A stretch of DNA of 64,000 bases from Acidimicrobiaceae bacterium (GTDB taxonomy: Bacteria; Actinomycetota; Acidimicrobiia; Acidimicrobiales; Ilumatobacteraceae), in NCBI GenBank assembly GCA_020637235.1, contig JACJWG010000002.1, forward strand, positions 124,001 through 188,000. The letters are read 5' to 3'. This document shows positions 49,117-56,407 of the stretch, piece after piece; within the stretch, counting starts at the first letter, position 1, and each line of letters starts with the position of its first letter. The notes beneath the pieces are model-generated. The model did no database searches and was not told the origin of the DNA. It was given only the letters and a program-made list of their open reading frames with translations. The position numbers were made by a program, and so were the translations under genes.

Positions 49117-50328
49117 ATGCCGAAGTTCGCATACGCCGCCATCGACGCCACGGGCGCGACGGTCGAAGGCTTCCAGAAGGCCGACACCCTCGGCGACGTC
49201 CGCGCCACGTTGCTGGCGAAGAACCTGTACCCCGTGAAGATCGAGGAGCGGCGCGGTGCGCTGCAGTTCGAACTGTCGCAGGAGAAGGTGAAGAAGAAGG
49301 AGCTGATGCACTTCACGCGTCAGCTGTCGGTCTTCGTCCGGGCCGGCATCCCGCTCACCGAGGCGCTTGACATCATCGGCGACGAGACTGCCGACGTGGC
49401 GCTGCGCCGCACGATCGTGTCGATGACCGAGGACCTGCGCAACGGCGGCACCTTGAGCGACGCGGCGCGCAAGCACCCGGAGGCGTTCCCCAACTACTAC
49501 ATGGGCATCCTGCAGTCGGCGGAGTTGACCGGCAAGCTCGACGAGACACTCGACAACCTCGCCGGGTACCTGGAGCGCGAGCTCGAGACGAAGTCGAAGG
49601 TGGTCAGCGCGCTGTCCTACCCGATGGTCGTCATGGTGCTCGCGATCGTCACCGTCGCCGTGCTCGCCGGCTACGTGCTCCCCCAATTCAAGCCGTTGTT
49701 CGAGGAGCTGAACGCGGACCTGCCGCTGCCGACACGCATGCTGCTCGGCGTCGCCACGCTGTTCTCGGACATGATCTACATCCCGCTGACGTTCTTCGCG
49801 GCGCTGTTCTCCGTGATGTTCTGGCTGTTCAAGACCACGAGCGGCAAGGCACCGAAGGACCGGTTGATGCTGAAGATCCCGATCATCAAGGGGATCGTCG
49901 AGTACGCCGTGCTGGAGCGGTTCTGCCGCATCCTGGGCGCGATGGTGAAGGCGGGCGTGCCGCTGCCGGAGGGGTTCAAGACCACCACCGAGTCGGTCGA
50001 CAACATCGTGTTCCAGGAGGCACTGGAGAGCGCGCAGGAAGTGATGCTCGAGGGCGGTGGCTTCTCCCGGCCGCTGGCCGACACCGGCCTGTTCCCCGGC
50101 GCCGCCAAGCAGATGTTCAAGGTGGGCGAGGAGACAGGAACGCTCGACGAGCAGCTCGAGGTGGCGTCGCTCTACTTCGACCGCGAGCTCGAGAGCCGGA
50201 TCAAGAAGTTCACCACGATGTTCGAGCCGATCATGATCGTGTTCGTCGGCGTGATCGTGGGCTTCGTGGCCATGGCGCTGGTGTCGGCGATGTACGGCGT
50301 GCTCGGCAACACCAAGGACAGCATCTGA
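49117..50328 (+). CDS. pilC: Type IV pilus platform protein
   Basis: 403 residues. Two GspF domains: MHFTRQLSVFVRAGIPLTEALDII with the first cytosolic bundle, and RFCRILGAMVKAGVPLPEGF with the second; three membrane helices including PMVVMVLAIVTVAVLAGYVLP and IMIVFVGVIVGFVAMALVSAMY. It couples PilB and PilT to the growing pilus. GAGGT ribosome-binding site before ATG 49117. Last gene of the pilBC transcript. Confidence 0.95.
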   Translation: MPKFAYAAIDATGATVEGFQKADTLGDVRATLLAKNLYPVKIEERRGALQFELSQEKVKKKELMHFTRQLSVFVRAGIPLTEALDIIGDETADVALRRTIVSMTEDLRNGGTLSDAARKHPEAFPNYYMGILQSAELTGKLDETLDNLAGYLERELETKSKVVSALSYPMVVMVLAIVTVAVLAGYVLPQFKPLFEELNADLPLPTRMLLGVATLFSDMIYIPLTFFAALFSVMFWLFKTTSGKAPKDRLMLKIPIIKGIVEYAVLERFCRILGAMVKAGVPLPEGFKTTTESVDNIVFQEALESAQEVMLEGGGFSRPLADTGLFPGAAKQMFKVGEETGTLDEQLEVASLYFDRELESRIKKFTTMFEPIMIVFVGVIVGFVAMALVSAMYGVLGNTKDSI

Positions 50329-50358
50329 CGGACGCCGTCTCGAGCCGCCCGGCCGGGA

Positions 50359-51135
50359 TCAGACCGACGGCCAGACGCGATCGATGATCGCCCGACCGAC
50401 GAAGACGGCCACGATCGTGCCGAGCGCGAGGAACGGGCCGAAGGGGATCGCCGTCTTGCGGCCGGCACGGCCGACGACCATCGCCCCGACGCCGACCACC
50501 GAGCCGAAGAAGAAGGCGAGGAACAGCCCGACCGGCACGAATGCGAGTCCGAGCCAGCCGAGATAGGCGCCGAGCAGCGGTGAGAGCCGCACGTCCCCGT
50601 CGCCCATGCCGCCACGGCTGGCGACGTGCAGGGCCCACATGAACGCCGTGGCGAGCACGGCTCCGAGCGCCATGGTCCAGATGCGCCGTGGTTCGTCGTC
50701 GACGAGCGCAGCGATCACCAGCAGCGGCGCGCCGATCGCGAGGGTGGTGTAGCTGATCTCGCGCGGCAGGCGCTTGATGTGCAGGTCGATCCAGCTCAGC
50801 GCGAGCAGCCCGGCAGCCAGCACGCAGAACGCAGCGGCCTGCAGCGTGGCCTCGAACCTCAAGGTCATCGCAACGAACAGTGAAGCGGTGCCCAATTCAA
50901 GGACGAGGGGTTCGATGCCGATATTGGTGCGACAACGTCGGCACTTCCCTCGCAGGACGAGCCAACTGAAGACCGGGACCAGGTCGAGTGGGCCGAGGCG
51001 CAAGCCACAGGCTCCACAGCGCGATCCGGGGGCGACGATCGATTCCCCAGCGGGGACTCGCTCGGTGACCACGGTGAGGAACGACCCGATCAACAAGCCG
51101 GCCACGGCCGCGATCACGATCCATCCAGCAGACAT
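50359..51135 (-). CDS. pilD: Prepilin peptidase
   Basis: 258 residues, about seven membrane helices. Cleaves prepilin leaders and N-methylates the new end. Zinc-type pairs CGACGLRLG and CRRCRTN lie in the first cytosolic loop. The aspartates of the A24 active site are in SWIDLHIKRLPREI and the GxGD motif of GGMGDGDVRLSPLL. Convergent with pilC and divergent from pilT. No WhiG-type promoter is visible for it. Confidence 0.93.
   Translation of the reverse strand: MSAGWIVIAAVAGLLIGSFLTVVTERVPAGESIVAPGSRCGACGLRLGPLDLVPVFSWLVLRGKCRRCRTNIGIEPLVLELGTASLFVAMTLRFEATLQAAAFCVLAAGLLALSWIDLHIKRLPREISYTTLAIGAPLLVIAALVDDEPRRIWTMALGAVLATAFMWALHVASRGGMGDGDVRLSPLLGAYLGWLGLAFVPVGLFLAFFFGSVVGVGAMVVGRAGRKTAIPFGPFLALGTIVAVFVGRAIIDRVWPSV
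50897..50924 (+). promoter_or_regulatory. WhiG/FliA-type promoter candidate for pilT, inside pilD antisense
   Basis: TCAA-N16-GCCGATAT (7 of 8 in the -10), with -35 context TTCAAGGA. It lies within the pilD coding region on the opposite strand and points to pilT, giving a 5' leader of about 275 nt that is antisense to the pilD 5' end. Confidence 0.45.
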
Positions 51136-51205
51136 ACGCCCTTTCGCACACGAGTCAGTACACGCACCGCTCGATCCGAGCGCCGAACGACGAGGTTAGC
51201 TCTCC

Positions 51206-52357
51206 ATGCCGAATCCAGATCCGATGCTCGTGGCGCTGCTCGAGGCCACCGTGGCTGCTGGTGCCAGCGACCTCCACCTCACGCCTGGCCGTCCCGCGAC
51301 CGCGCGTCGCGACGGCATCCTGGTGCCGTTCGAGGGCGTCGACGTGCTCACCGGCCACGACACCGAGCGGATGGTGATGTCGCTCCTGAACGAGCGGCAG
51401 AAGGAGGAGCTGGACGCCGACCGCCAGGTCGACTTCAGCTTCGGCCTCACCGACATCGGCCGATTCCGCGCCAACGCGTTCAAGCAGCGCAGCACCTTCG
51501 CCCTCGCCTTGCGCGTGGTGCCCAACCGCGTGCGCAGCCTCGACGAGCTCGGCGCTCCGATGGCCTGCATGGACCTGCTGAACAAGCCGTACGGCCTGGT
51601 GCTCGTCGTGGGACCGACCGGTTCGGGCAAGTCGACGACGCTCGCCGCGATGATCGACAAGATCAACCAGACCAAGCCCTGCCACATCCTCACCATCGAG
51701 GACCCGATCGAGTACCTGCACTACCACAAGATGGCGATGATCAACCAGCGTGAGGTGGGCACCGACGTGAACAGCTTCACGGATGGTCTTCGCAGCGCTC
51801 TGCGTGAGGACCCCGACGTCATCCTGCTCGGTGAGATGCGCGACCTCGACTCGATCTCGATCACGCTCACACTCGCCGAGACCGGCCACCTGGTGTTCGG
51901 CACGTTGCACACCAACGACGCCTCTCAAGCGCTCGACCGCATCGTCGACGTGTTCCCCGCCGAGAAGCGCGACCAGATCCAGATCCAGCTCGCCGGCTCG
52001 CTGCAGGGCGTGATCAGCCAGCGTCTGTTGCCCGCCGAAGGCGGAGGTCGCGTGGCGGCGTACGAGGTGCTGATGGCCAACGAGGCCGTTCGCAACCTGC
52101 TGCGTGAGGGCAAGACCCGCCAGCTGCGCAACGTGATGATCTCGGGCCAGCAAGAGGGCATGCAGACCATCGAGATGGACCTCGCCCGCCTCGTCGGTTC
52201 GGGCGTCATCAGCTTCGAGACGGCGGCGGAGATCAGCGCCTACCCGAAGGAGATCATGACGCTGGCCGCGACGCAGAAGTCGCAGATGCAGGCGGCCGCC
52301 ACGATCGCCGCCGGTCAGGCCGGCTCGACCGGCGCCGGTCAGTTCGTCAACCGCTGA
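51206..52357 (+). CDS. pilT: Type IV pilus retraction ATPase
   Basis: 383 residues. ASDLHLTPGRPATARRDGIL is the N-terminal PAS-like region; Walker A VVGPTGSGKSTTLAAMIDKI (about 135), Asp box, His box TGHLVFGTLHTNDASQALDRIVDVFP and the AIRNLIR-like AVRNLLREGKTRQL segment follow. It drives pilus retraction and twitching. Divergent from pilD by 70 bases; an upstream WhiG-type promoter candidate lies inside pilD. Followed by a DUF429-like gene, spacing 39 bases. Confidence 0.95.
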   Translation: MPNPDPMLVALLEATVAAGASDLHLTPGRPATARRDGILVPFEGVDVLTGHDTERMVMSLLNERQKEELDADRQVDFSFGLTDIGRFRANAFKQRSTFALALRVVPNRVRSLDELGAPMACMDLLNKPYGLVLVVGPTGSGKSTTLAAMIDKINQTKPCHILTIEDPIEYLHYHKMAMINQREVGTDVNSFTDGLRSALREDPDVILLGEMRDLDSISITLTLAETGHLVFGTLHTNDASQALDRIVDVFPAEKRDQIQIQLAGSLQGVISQRLLPAEGGGRVAAYEVLMANEAVRNLLREGKTRQLRNVMISGQQEGMQTIEMDLARLVGSGVISFETAAEISAYPKEIMTLAATQKSQMQAAATIAAGQAGSTGAGQFVNR

Positions 52358-52396
52358 TCCGACGGACCGGCACGGAGGACGGGAAACGAGGTCGAC

Positions 52397-53116
52397 ATGG
52401 TCGCCAAGCAGATGCCCTACAAGATGCTCGGTGGCGTGGTGCCGTGCCCGGGCGGCTGGCTGATCCTGCCCGCCCGACTCGCCGCGGTCACCGTGATCGT
52501 CGAGGAACCGATGGTGGTGCGGACGCTCGTGGAGGTGCTCGAGTTCAAGCCGAAGTTCGAGGCCGCGGCGATCTACGCGCCGGTGGGCTTCGAGGACGAG
52601 CCCGCCGGTCCGTACCGCCCCTGCGATCTGGAGGCCCGGGAGATGATCGGCTGGCCGCGTCTGGCGGCCGTGAAGCCGATCCCGTCGCGGGCCGCGCTAC
52701 GCGCCCGTACCCGCGAGGAGGCCCGCGAGCTCGAGCCGTGGCTCACCAACGACGACTTCCGGCGGATGAAGTGGATCCGCGAGGCCGAGCAGGAGTTCCA
52801 GCCGTTCCACCAGCGGAACTGGTTCGCGGCCCACCCCGATCTCAGCTTCTACGTGCTGAACGGCGACAAGCCGGTCACCAGCTCGCCGTACCAGCAGGAC
52901 GGGGTGTACGAGCGCATGAACCTCATCAAGTCGAAGCTGCCGGGCGTGGAGGAGGCCGTCGTGGCCAACCCGCCGCCCGGTGCCGCACAGATCCACCTGT
53001 TGCAGGCCGCCGGCCTGCTGTGGACCGCGCGTCGTGCGGCCGGCCGAGCCGTGAACCGCCTGCCGATGGACCCCAACTGGGACAACAGCGGCCTGCGCAT
53101 GGAACTCGTGCGCTGA
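52397..53116 (+). CDS. DUF429-like protein of the pilT operon
   Basis: 239 residues. The middle reads like DUF429 (a predicted RNase H-fold nuclease family): YAPVGFEDEPAGPYRPCDLE, AREMIGWPRLAAVKPIPSRAAL, and AAHPDLSFYVLNGDKPVTSS. The first strand, normally with an Asp (VDGCxxGW type), reads VVPCPGGWLI, so the first acidic residue is missing. The link to pili is by position only: it follows pilT by 39 bases with an intact GAGGT ribosome-binding site. Catalytic activity doubtful. Confidence 0.7.
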   Translation: MVAKQMPYKMLGGVVPCPGGWLILPARLAAVTVIVEEPMVVRTLVEVLEFKPKFEAAAIYAPVGFEDEPAGPYRPCDLEAREMIGWPRLAAVKPIPSRAALRARTREEARELEPWLTNDDFRRMKWIREAEQEFQPFHQRNWFAAHPDLSFYVLNGDKPVTSSPYQQDGVYERMNLIKSKLPGVEEAVVANPPPGAAQIHLLQAAGLLWTARRAAGRAVNRLPMDPNWDNSGLRMELVR

Positions 53117-53155
53117 CCCTCGGGCTGCAGGCCCGCTCCACTCGATCTCCCCCCG

Positions 53156-53186
53156 ACACGGGCGCTCCGACGAGGAGCGCCCGTGT
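53156..53186 (+). terminator. Hairpin at the end of the pilT transcript
   Basis: Perfect 13-bp arms ACACGGGCGCTCC and GGAGCGCCCGTGT with a GACGA loop, 39 bases past the stop of the DUF429-like gene. Weak U content (GTGTTCG) follows. Confidence 0.6.
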
Positions 53187-53198
53187 TCGCGTCCGCCC

Positions 53199-53243
53199 CT
53201 TCGTGAGCCGCATGCGCACCGACAGCGCATCCCGCTCACGAAG
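53199..53243. repeat. Hairpin repeat of the CGTGAGC family, copy 1
   Basis: Outer arms CTTCGTGAGC and GCTCACGAAG with inner ATGCGC / GCGCAT pairing, separated by 3-nt mismatches. Three copies occur in 200 bp between the pilT operon terminator and the pilin terminator. Confidence 0.8.
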
Positions 53244-53300
53244 GAACGCTGGGCCGGACACCCCCGCCGACAACGCACCCCACCCGTGAACCCCACACCA

Positions 53301-53340
53301 TCGTGAGCCGCATGCGCACCGACAGCGCATCCCGCTCACG
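53301..53340. repeat. Hairpin repeat of the CGTGAGC family, copy 2
   Basis: Identical to copy 1 over 40 bases (TCGTGAGCCGCATGCGCACC onward). The last outer-arm base pairs differ. Confidence 0.8.
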
Positions 53341-53350
53341 GACCCCGCCC

Positions 53351-53395
53351 CTTCGTGAGCGCCATGCGCACCGGCAGCGCATCCGGCTCACGAAG
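53351..53395. repeat. Hairpin repeat of the CGTGAGC family, copy 3
   Basis: Same outer arms as copy 1. The two inner spacers changed together (CGC to GCC; CCC to CGG), and the loop reads ACCGGCA for ACCGACA. Paired changes support selection on the stem. Confidence 0.8.
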
Positions 53396-53413
53396 CGGCG
53401 GGTGAAAACGCGA

Positions 53414-53448
53414 CGAAGGGGTCGGGCCCGATGGGCCCGACCCCTTCG
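53414..53448 (-). terminator. Strong terminator of the pilin gene
   Basis: Perfect 16-bp arms CGAAGGGGTCGGGCCC and GGGCCCGACCCCTTCG with a 3-nt loop; on the minus strand TCGCGTTTTC follows. It is 27 bases past the pilin stop. Confidence 0.75.
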
Positions 53449-53474
53449 AGGGTCTCAGTGAGATCCGGCGAGGA

Positions 53475-53828
53475 TCAGACGCACGGACCGCCGGCGGTGG
53501 CGGTGACGGTGAAGTCCACCGGGGGGCCGGCCACGAAGGCGTAGGTCCAGTTGGTCGACGAGGCGTCGCGCAGGAAGCCTTCGCTCTCCATCGCGGCGAG
53601 GCTCGCCGGGTAGGTGCCTTCCTGGGCCATGTAGGCCTCCGCTGCGACCTGGATGGTCTTCAGGTCGGCCTCGCAGGCGCTGTCCTGACCCTGGTTGGTG
53701 ATGCCGCGGACGGCGAACACCGTGACGGTGGCCAGGATGCCGAGGATGACGATGACGATCAGGAGCTCGACGAGGGTGAATCCCTTGTCCTGCTGCTGGT
53801 CGGTCTCGATGTCGATGTGCTGTTCCAT
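53475..53828 (-). CDS. pilA: Type IV pilin (major prepilin)
   Basis: 117 residues. A 16-residue leader ends in DKG, cut before F17; mature protein starts FTLVELLIVIVILGILATVT with Glu at position 5, the type IVa signature. The globular part has AEAYMAQEGTYPASLAAMES and a Cys pair (SAC near the helix end and GGPC at the C terminus) that could form the D-region disulfide. GGGAGGAC ribosome-binding site before ATG 53828. Its own WhiG-type promoter lies about 75 bases upstream, and a strong terminator follows, so it is a separate, highly expressed unit. Confidence 0.92.
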   Translation of the reverse strand: MEQHIDIETDQQQDKGFTLVELLIVIVILGILATVTVFAVRGITNQGQDSACEADLKTIQVAAEAYMAQEGTYPASLAAMESEGFLRDASSTNWTYAFVAGPPVDFTVTATAGGPCV

Positions 53829-53905
53829 GTGAGGGGTGTCCTCCCGCTGTGTGCTTGTCCCACGAAACGCCGGAACGAGCATCCACCCGCCCTAACGCAG
53901 CAGTG

Positions 53906-53933
53906 GTTTCGGCCCTCCCGGTCACCCACTTGA
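53906..53933 (-). promoter_or_regulatory. WhiG/FliA-type promoter candidate for the pilin gene
   Basis: Minus strand TCAA-N16-GCCGAAAC. -35 at 53933-53930, -10 at 53913-53906. 77 bases before the ATG. It is back to back with the candidate for the coiled-coil gene at 53968. Confidence 0.5.
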
Positions 53934-53967
53934 GAGGCAGATCGTCAAGAAGTCTTGATGGAGGGTC

Positions 53968-53995
53968 TCAAGTCGGACGGTCCGGACGCCGATGC
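53968..53995 (+). promoter_or_regulatory. WhiG/FliA-type promoter candidate for the second coiled-coil gene
   Basis: TCAA-N16-GCCGATGC, within GTCTCAAGT context shared with the candidates at 42558 and 45942. It lies 50 bases before the GTG at 54046. The -10 covers an in-frame ATG at 53992, which is thus unlikely to be the start. Confidence 0.5.
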
Positions 53996-54045
53996 ATCTG
54001 TCACGACACCGAACAGCCGAGTTCGGGTGGGCCGGAGGATGCAAC

Positions 54046-54564
54046 GTGCGCCGCAAGAAGGACGACGAGATCAGCTGGGACGACGAGATCGCCTCGCCGA
54101 CCGAGGAGTTCCTGCCGGACGAAGCCGTCCAGGAGCAGCGTCTCGCGAGCAACGACCTCCGCGACCGCATCGCTCGTCTCGAGACCCAGATGATGGCGCA
54201 GTACACCGCGATGGCTGCCTACGCACAGATCGCACAGAACAACACCGAGGCCGCTCGCGCCGAGAGCCGGTCCGATCTCGACCGTTCGCAGTCCACCGTG
54301 ATCGGACTGATCGAGCGAGTGCGGCGTGAGTGTGCCGACGCGATCCAGGGCGTGGAAGTGCGCGCCGGTGGCGGCGAGGGCAGCGATCTCGCGCGTCTCG
54401 CGGCACTGGAGGAGCGCTTCGACGGCCTGGCAGCGGCACTCGAGCGCAGCATCGACACCACCCGAGCACTGGCCGAGCAGGTGGCGGTGCTGATCGACGA
54501 GAAGATGCAACGCGAGGGCTGGCTGGTCGCGAACGGCAACAGCGAGGAGCTCAGCCTCCACTGA
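54046..54564 (+). CDS. Small coiled-coil protein divergent from the pilin gene
   Basis: 172 residues, mainly helical (NDLRDRIARLETQMMAQYTA, LERSIDTTRALAEQVAVLID), with a basic N terminus VRRKKDDEISWDD. No signal or membrane segment. It resembles the longer coiled-coil protein before pilB in composition only. Divergent from pilA with back-to-back WhiG-type promoters, so probably part of the pilus regulon. GTG 54046 is preferred because the promoter -10 covers the earlier ATG. Confidence 0.75.
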   Translation: MRRKKDDEISWDDEIASPTEEFLPDEAVQEQRLASNDLRDRIARLETQMMAQYTAMAAYAQIAQNNTEAARAESRSDLDRSQSTVIGLIERVRRECADAIQGVEVRAGGGEGSDLARLAALEERFDGLAAALERSIDTTRALAEQVAVLIDEKMQREGWLVANGNSEELSLH

Positions 54565-54614
54565 GCACCGGACGCCGGCGATCGTTCGACCCGTCGACCG
54601 GTACCGTGCACGCC

Positions 54615-55808
54615 ATGTCGTCGGTCCGACCTGCGGTGGTGGCGCTCCGTGCGGGGCGGGAGCGGTCGCTGGTTCGCCGGCACCCCTGGATCTTCAGCGG
54701 TGGCATCGCCGGCGTCGAAGGTCGGCCCGGCGCCGGCGACACGGTGCTCGTGGAGGACGACGCAGGACGAGCGCTCGGCTGGGGCGCGTACAGCCCCGAG
54801 TCGCAGATCCGCGTGCGGATGTGGAGCTTCGACCCGACGGACACGATCGACGACGCCTTCGTCGCCGGTCGCGTGGTGCGAGCCGCAGCGCGCCGAGAGG
54901 CGTTGCTCGGTTCCGGAACCGATGCGGCACGTCTCGTCTTCAGCGAGGCGGACGGTGTGCCAGGCGTGATCGCCGACCGGTACGGCGACACGGTGGTGGT
55001 GCAGCTCACCACGGCCGGAGCCGAGGCCTGGCGCGAGGTCGTTGCAGATGCACTCTTCTCGTTGCCGGGCGTCCGCTCCGTGTACGAGCGGAGCGACGCC
55101 GACGTGCGTGAGCGCGAGGGCCTCGGTCCACGCGTCGGCGTCGTTCGCGGTGGCGAACCCAACCCCGATCTCGTGGCTCACGAAGGACCGTGGCGGTACG
55201 TCGTCGACATCACGGGCGGACACAAGACCGGCTTCTACCTCGACCAACGCCACGCCCGTGCTGCGATCGCACGCCTGGCACCCGGGCGCCGTGTGCTCAA
55301 CGTGTTCTCGTACACCGGAGCGTTCTCGGTGGTGGCCGCCGGCAACGGTGCGATGAGCGTGCTGAGCATCGACTCGTCCGCCCCGGCGCTCGAGGTCGCG
55401 CGTCGCAACGGTGCCGTGAACGGGGTCGACGTCGGCGAGCTCATGGAGGCCGACGCCTTCACCGCGCTTCGTGGGCTGCGGGACCGGGCCCGGCAGTACG
55501 ACCTGATCGCGCTCGACCCGCCGAAGCTGGCGAACAGCGAACGTCAGCTCGAGAAGGCGTCACGCGCCTACAAGGATCTCAACCTGCTCGCGATCAAGCT
55601 GCTGGCGCCCGGCGGGATGTTGCTCACGTGGAGCTGCAGCGGCGCGATGACCGCCGAGCTGTTCCAGAAGGTGGTGGCCGGGGCGGCGCTCGATGCCGGC
55701 CGCACCGTGCGGATCGTCGATCGCCTGACGCAGCCGGGCGACCATCCGGTGCCGCTCGCCTTCCCCGAGGCCGAGTATCTGAAGGGTCTGGTGCTCGAGG
55801 CGGAGTGA
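54615..55808 (+). CDS. Class I SAM-dependent rRNA methyltransferase (RlmI/RlmK-like)
   Basis: 397 residues. N-terminal PUA domain (LRAGRERSLVRRHPWIFSGG), then EADGVPGVIADRYGDTVVVQ and the Rossmann methyltransferase (RVLNVFSYTGAFSVVAAGNG, LIALDPPKLANSERQLEKAS, LLTWSCSGAMTAELFQ). The PPK motif places it with 23S rRNA m5C1962 methyltransferases (RlmI). It starts 50 bases after the coiled-coil gene but probably has its own promoter. Confidence 0.9.
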   Translation: MSSVRPAVVALRAGRERSLVRRHPWIFSGGIAGVEGRPGAGDTVLVEDDAGRALGWGAYSPESQIRVRMWSFDPTDTIDDAFVAGRVVRAAARREALLGSGTDAARLVFSEADGVPGVIADRYGDTVVVQLTTAGAEAWREVVADALFSLPGVRSVYERSDADVREREGLGPRVGVVRGGEPNPDLVAHEGPWRYVVDITGGHKTGFYLDQRHARAAIARLAPGRRVLNVFSYTGAFSVVAAGNGAMSVLSIDSSAPALEVARRNGAVNGVDVGELMEADAFTALRGLRDRARQYDLIALDPPKLANSERQLEKASRAYKDLNLLAIKLLAPGGMLLTWSCSGAMTAELFQKVVAGAALDAGRTVRIVDRLTQPGDHPVPLAFPEAEYLKGLVLEAE

Positions 55809-55833
55809 CCTCGTCGGGTGAGCCCGGCTCGGC

Positions 55834-56253
55834 TCAGTGGCCGGCGCCGGGGTTCTCCTGCACGAGCTCGATCAGTGTGCCGAAGCTGCCCTTCGGGTGG
55901 ATGAACGCCACCGTGGTGCCACGACTCCCCGGACGGGGTGCGGTGTCGATCGGGGTGGCGCCGGCGGCGATCATCGCGTCGAGCGCTTCCTGGCAGTTCG
56001 CCACCCGGTAGCCGACGTGGTGCAGGCCCTCGCCACGCTTCTCGATGCTCTTGGCGATCGGGCTGTCGGGGCGGGTGGCGGCGGTGAGCTGGATGTAGCT
56101 GTCGGCCACCTTCACCAGCGCCTCCTCCACCCCGTCGCTGTCGACGATCTCGCGGTGGTGCACTTCGGCTCCGAACGCTTCCTGGTAGTAGGCGATCGCC
56201 GCCTCGAGGTCCTTGACGGCGATGGCGACGTGATCGATCTCGGTGAGCAGCAT
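55834..56253 (-). CDS. mce: Methylmalonyl-CoA/ethylmalonyl-CoA epimerase
   Basis: 139 residues. Glyoxalase-fold enzyme that inverts C2 of methyl- and ethylmalonyl-CoA. TEIDHVAIAVKDLEAAIAYY, then KRGEGLHHVGYRVANCQEAL and GTLIELVQ provide the metal His/Glu set. Start ATG 56253; a GTG at 56274 would add seven residues. It sits 154 bases downstream of ccr on the same strand, consistent with shared pathway, and supplies the epimer that Ecm or mutase needs. Confidence 0.9.
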   Translation of the reverse strand: MLLTEIDHVAIAVKDLEAAIAYYQEAFGAEVHHREIVDSDGVEEALVKVADSYIQLTAATRPDSPIAKSIEKRGEGLHHVGYRVANCQEALDAMIAAGATPIDTAPRPGSRGTTVAFIHPKGSFGTLIELVQENPGAGH

Positions 56254-56407
56254 GTGTCCAGTGAACCAGACCACCCACCGATGGCGTCAAGGCGGGCATG
56301 AACACGATCACGCTGGTGACCTCGTCCGGCCCGCCGGTGCGGCGTGACCAGCGCGTTTGCGGACCGCAGCACCACTATGGGGCCGGAGTCCGCACACGCG
56401 TTCGACG

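Noticed and set aside
51741..51768. TCAA-N16-ACCGACGT on the plus strand (WhiG-like)
   Set aside because: Inside pilT coding sequence with a poor -10.
53117..53474. Repeats and hairpins considered as a CRISPR array
   Set aside because: Only three units with unequal spacing and strong internal symmetry; no cas genes. Better explained as hairpin repeats between two terminators.
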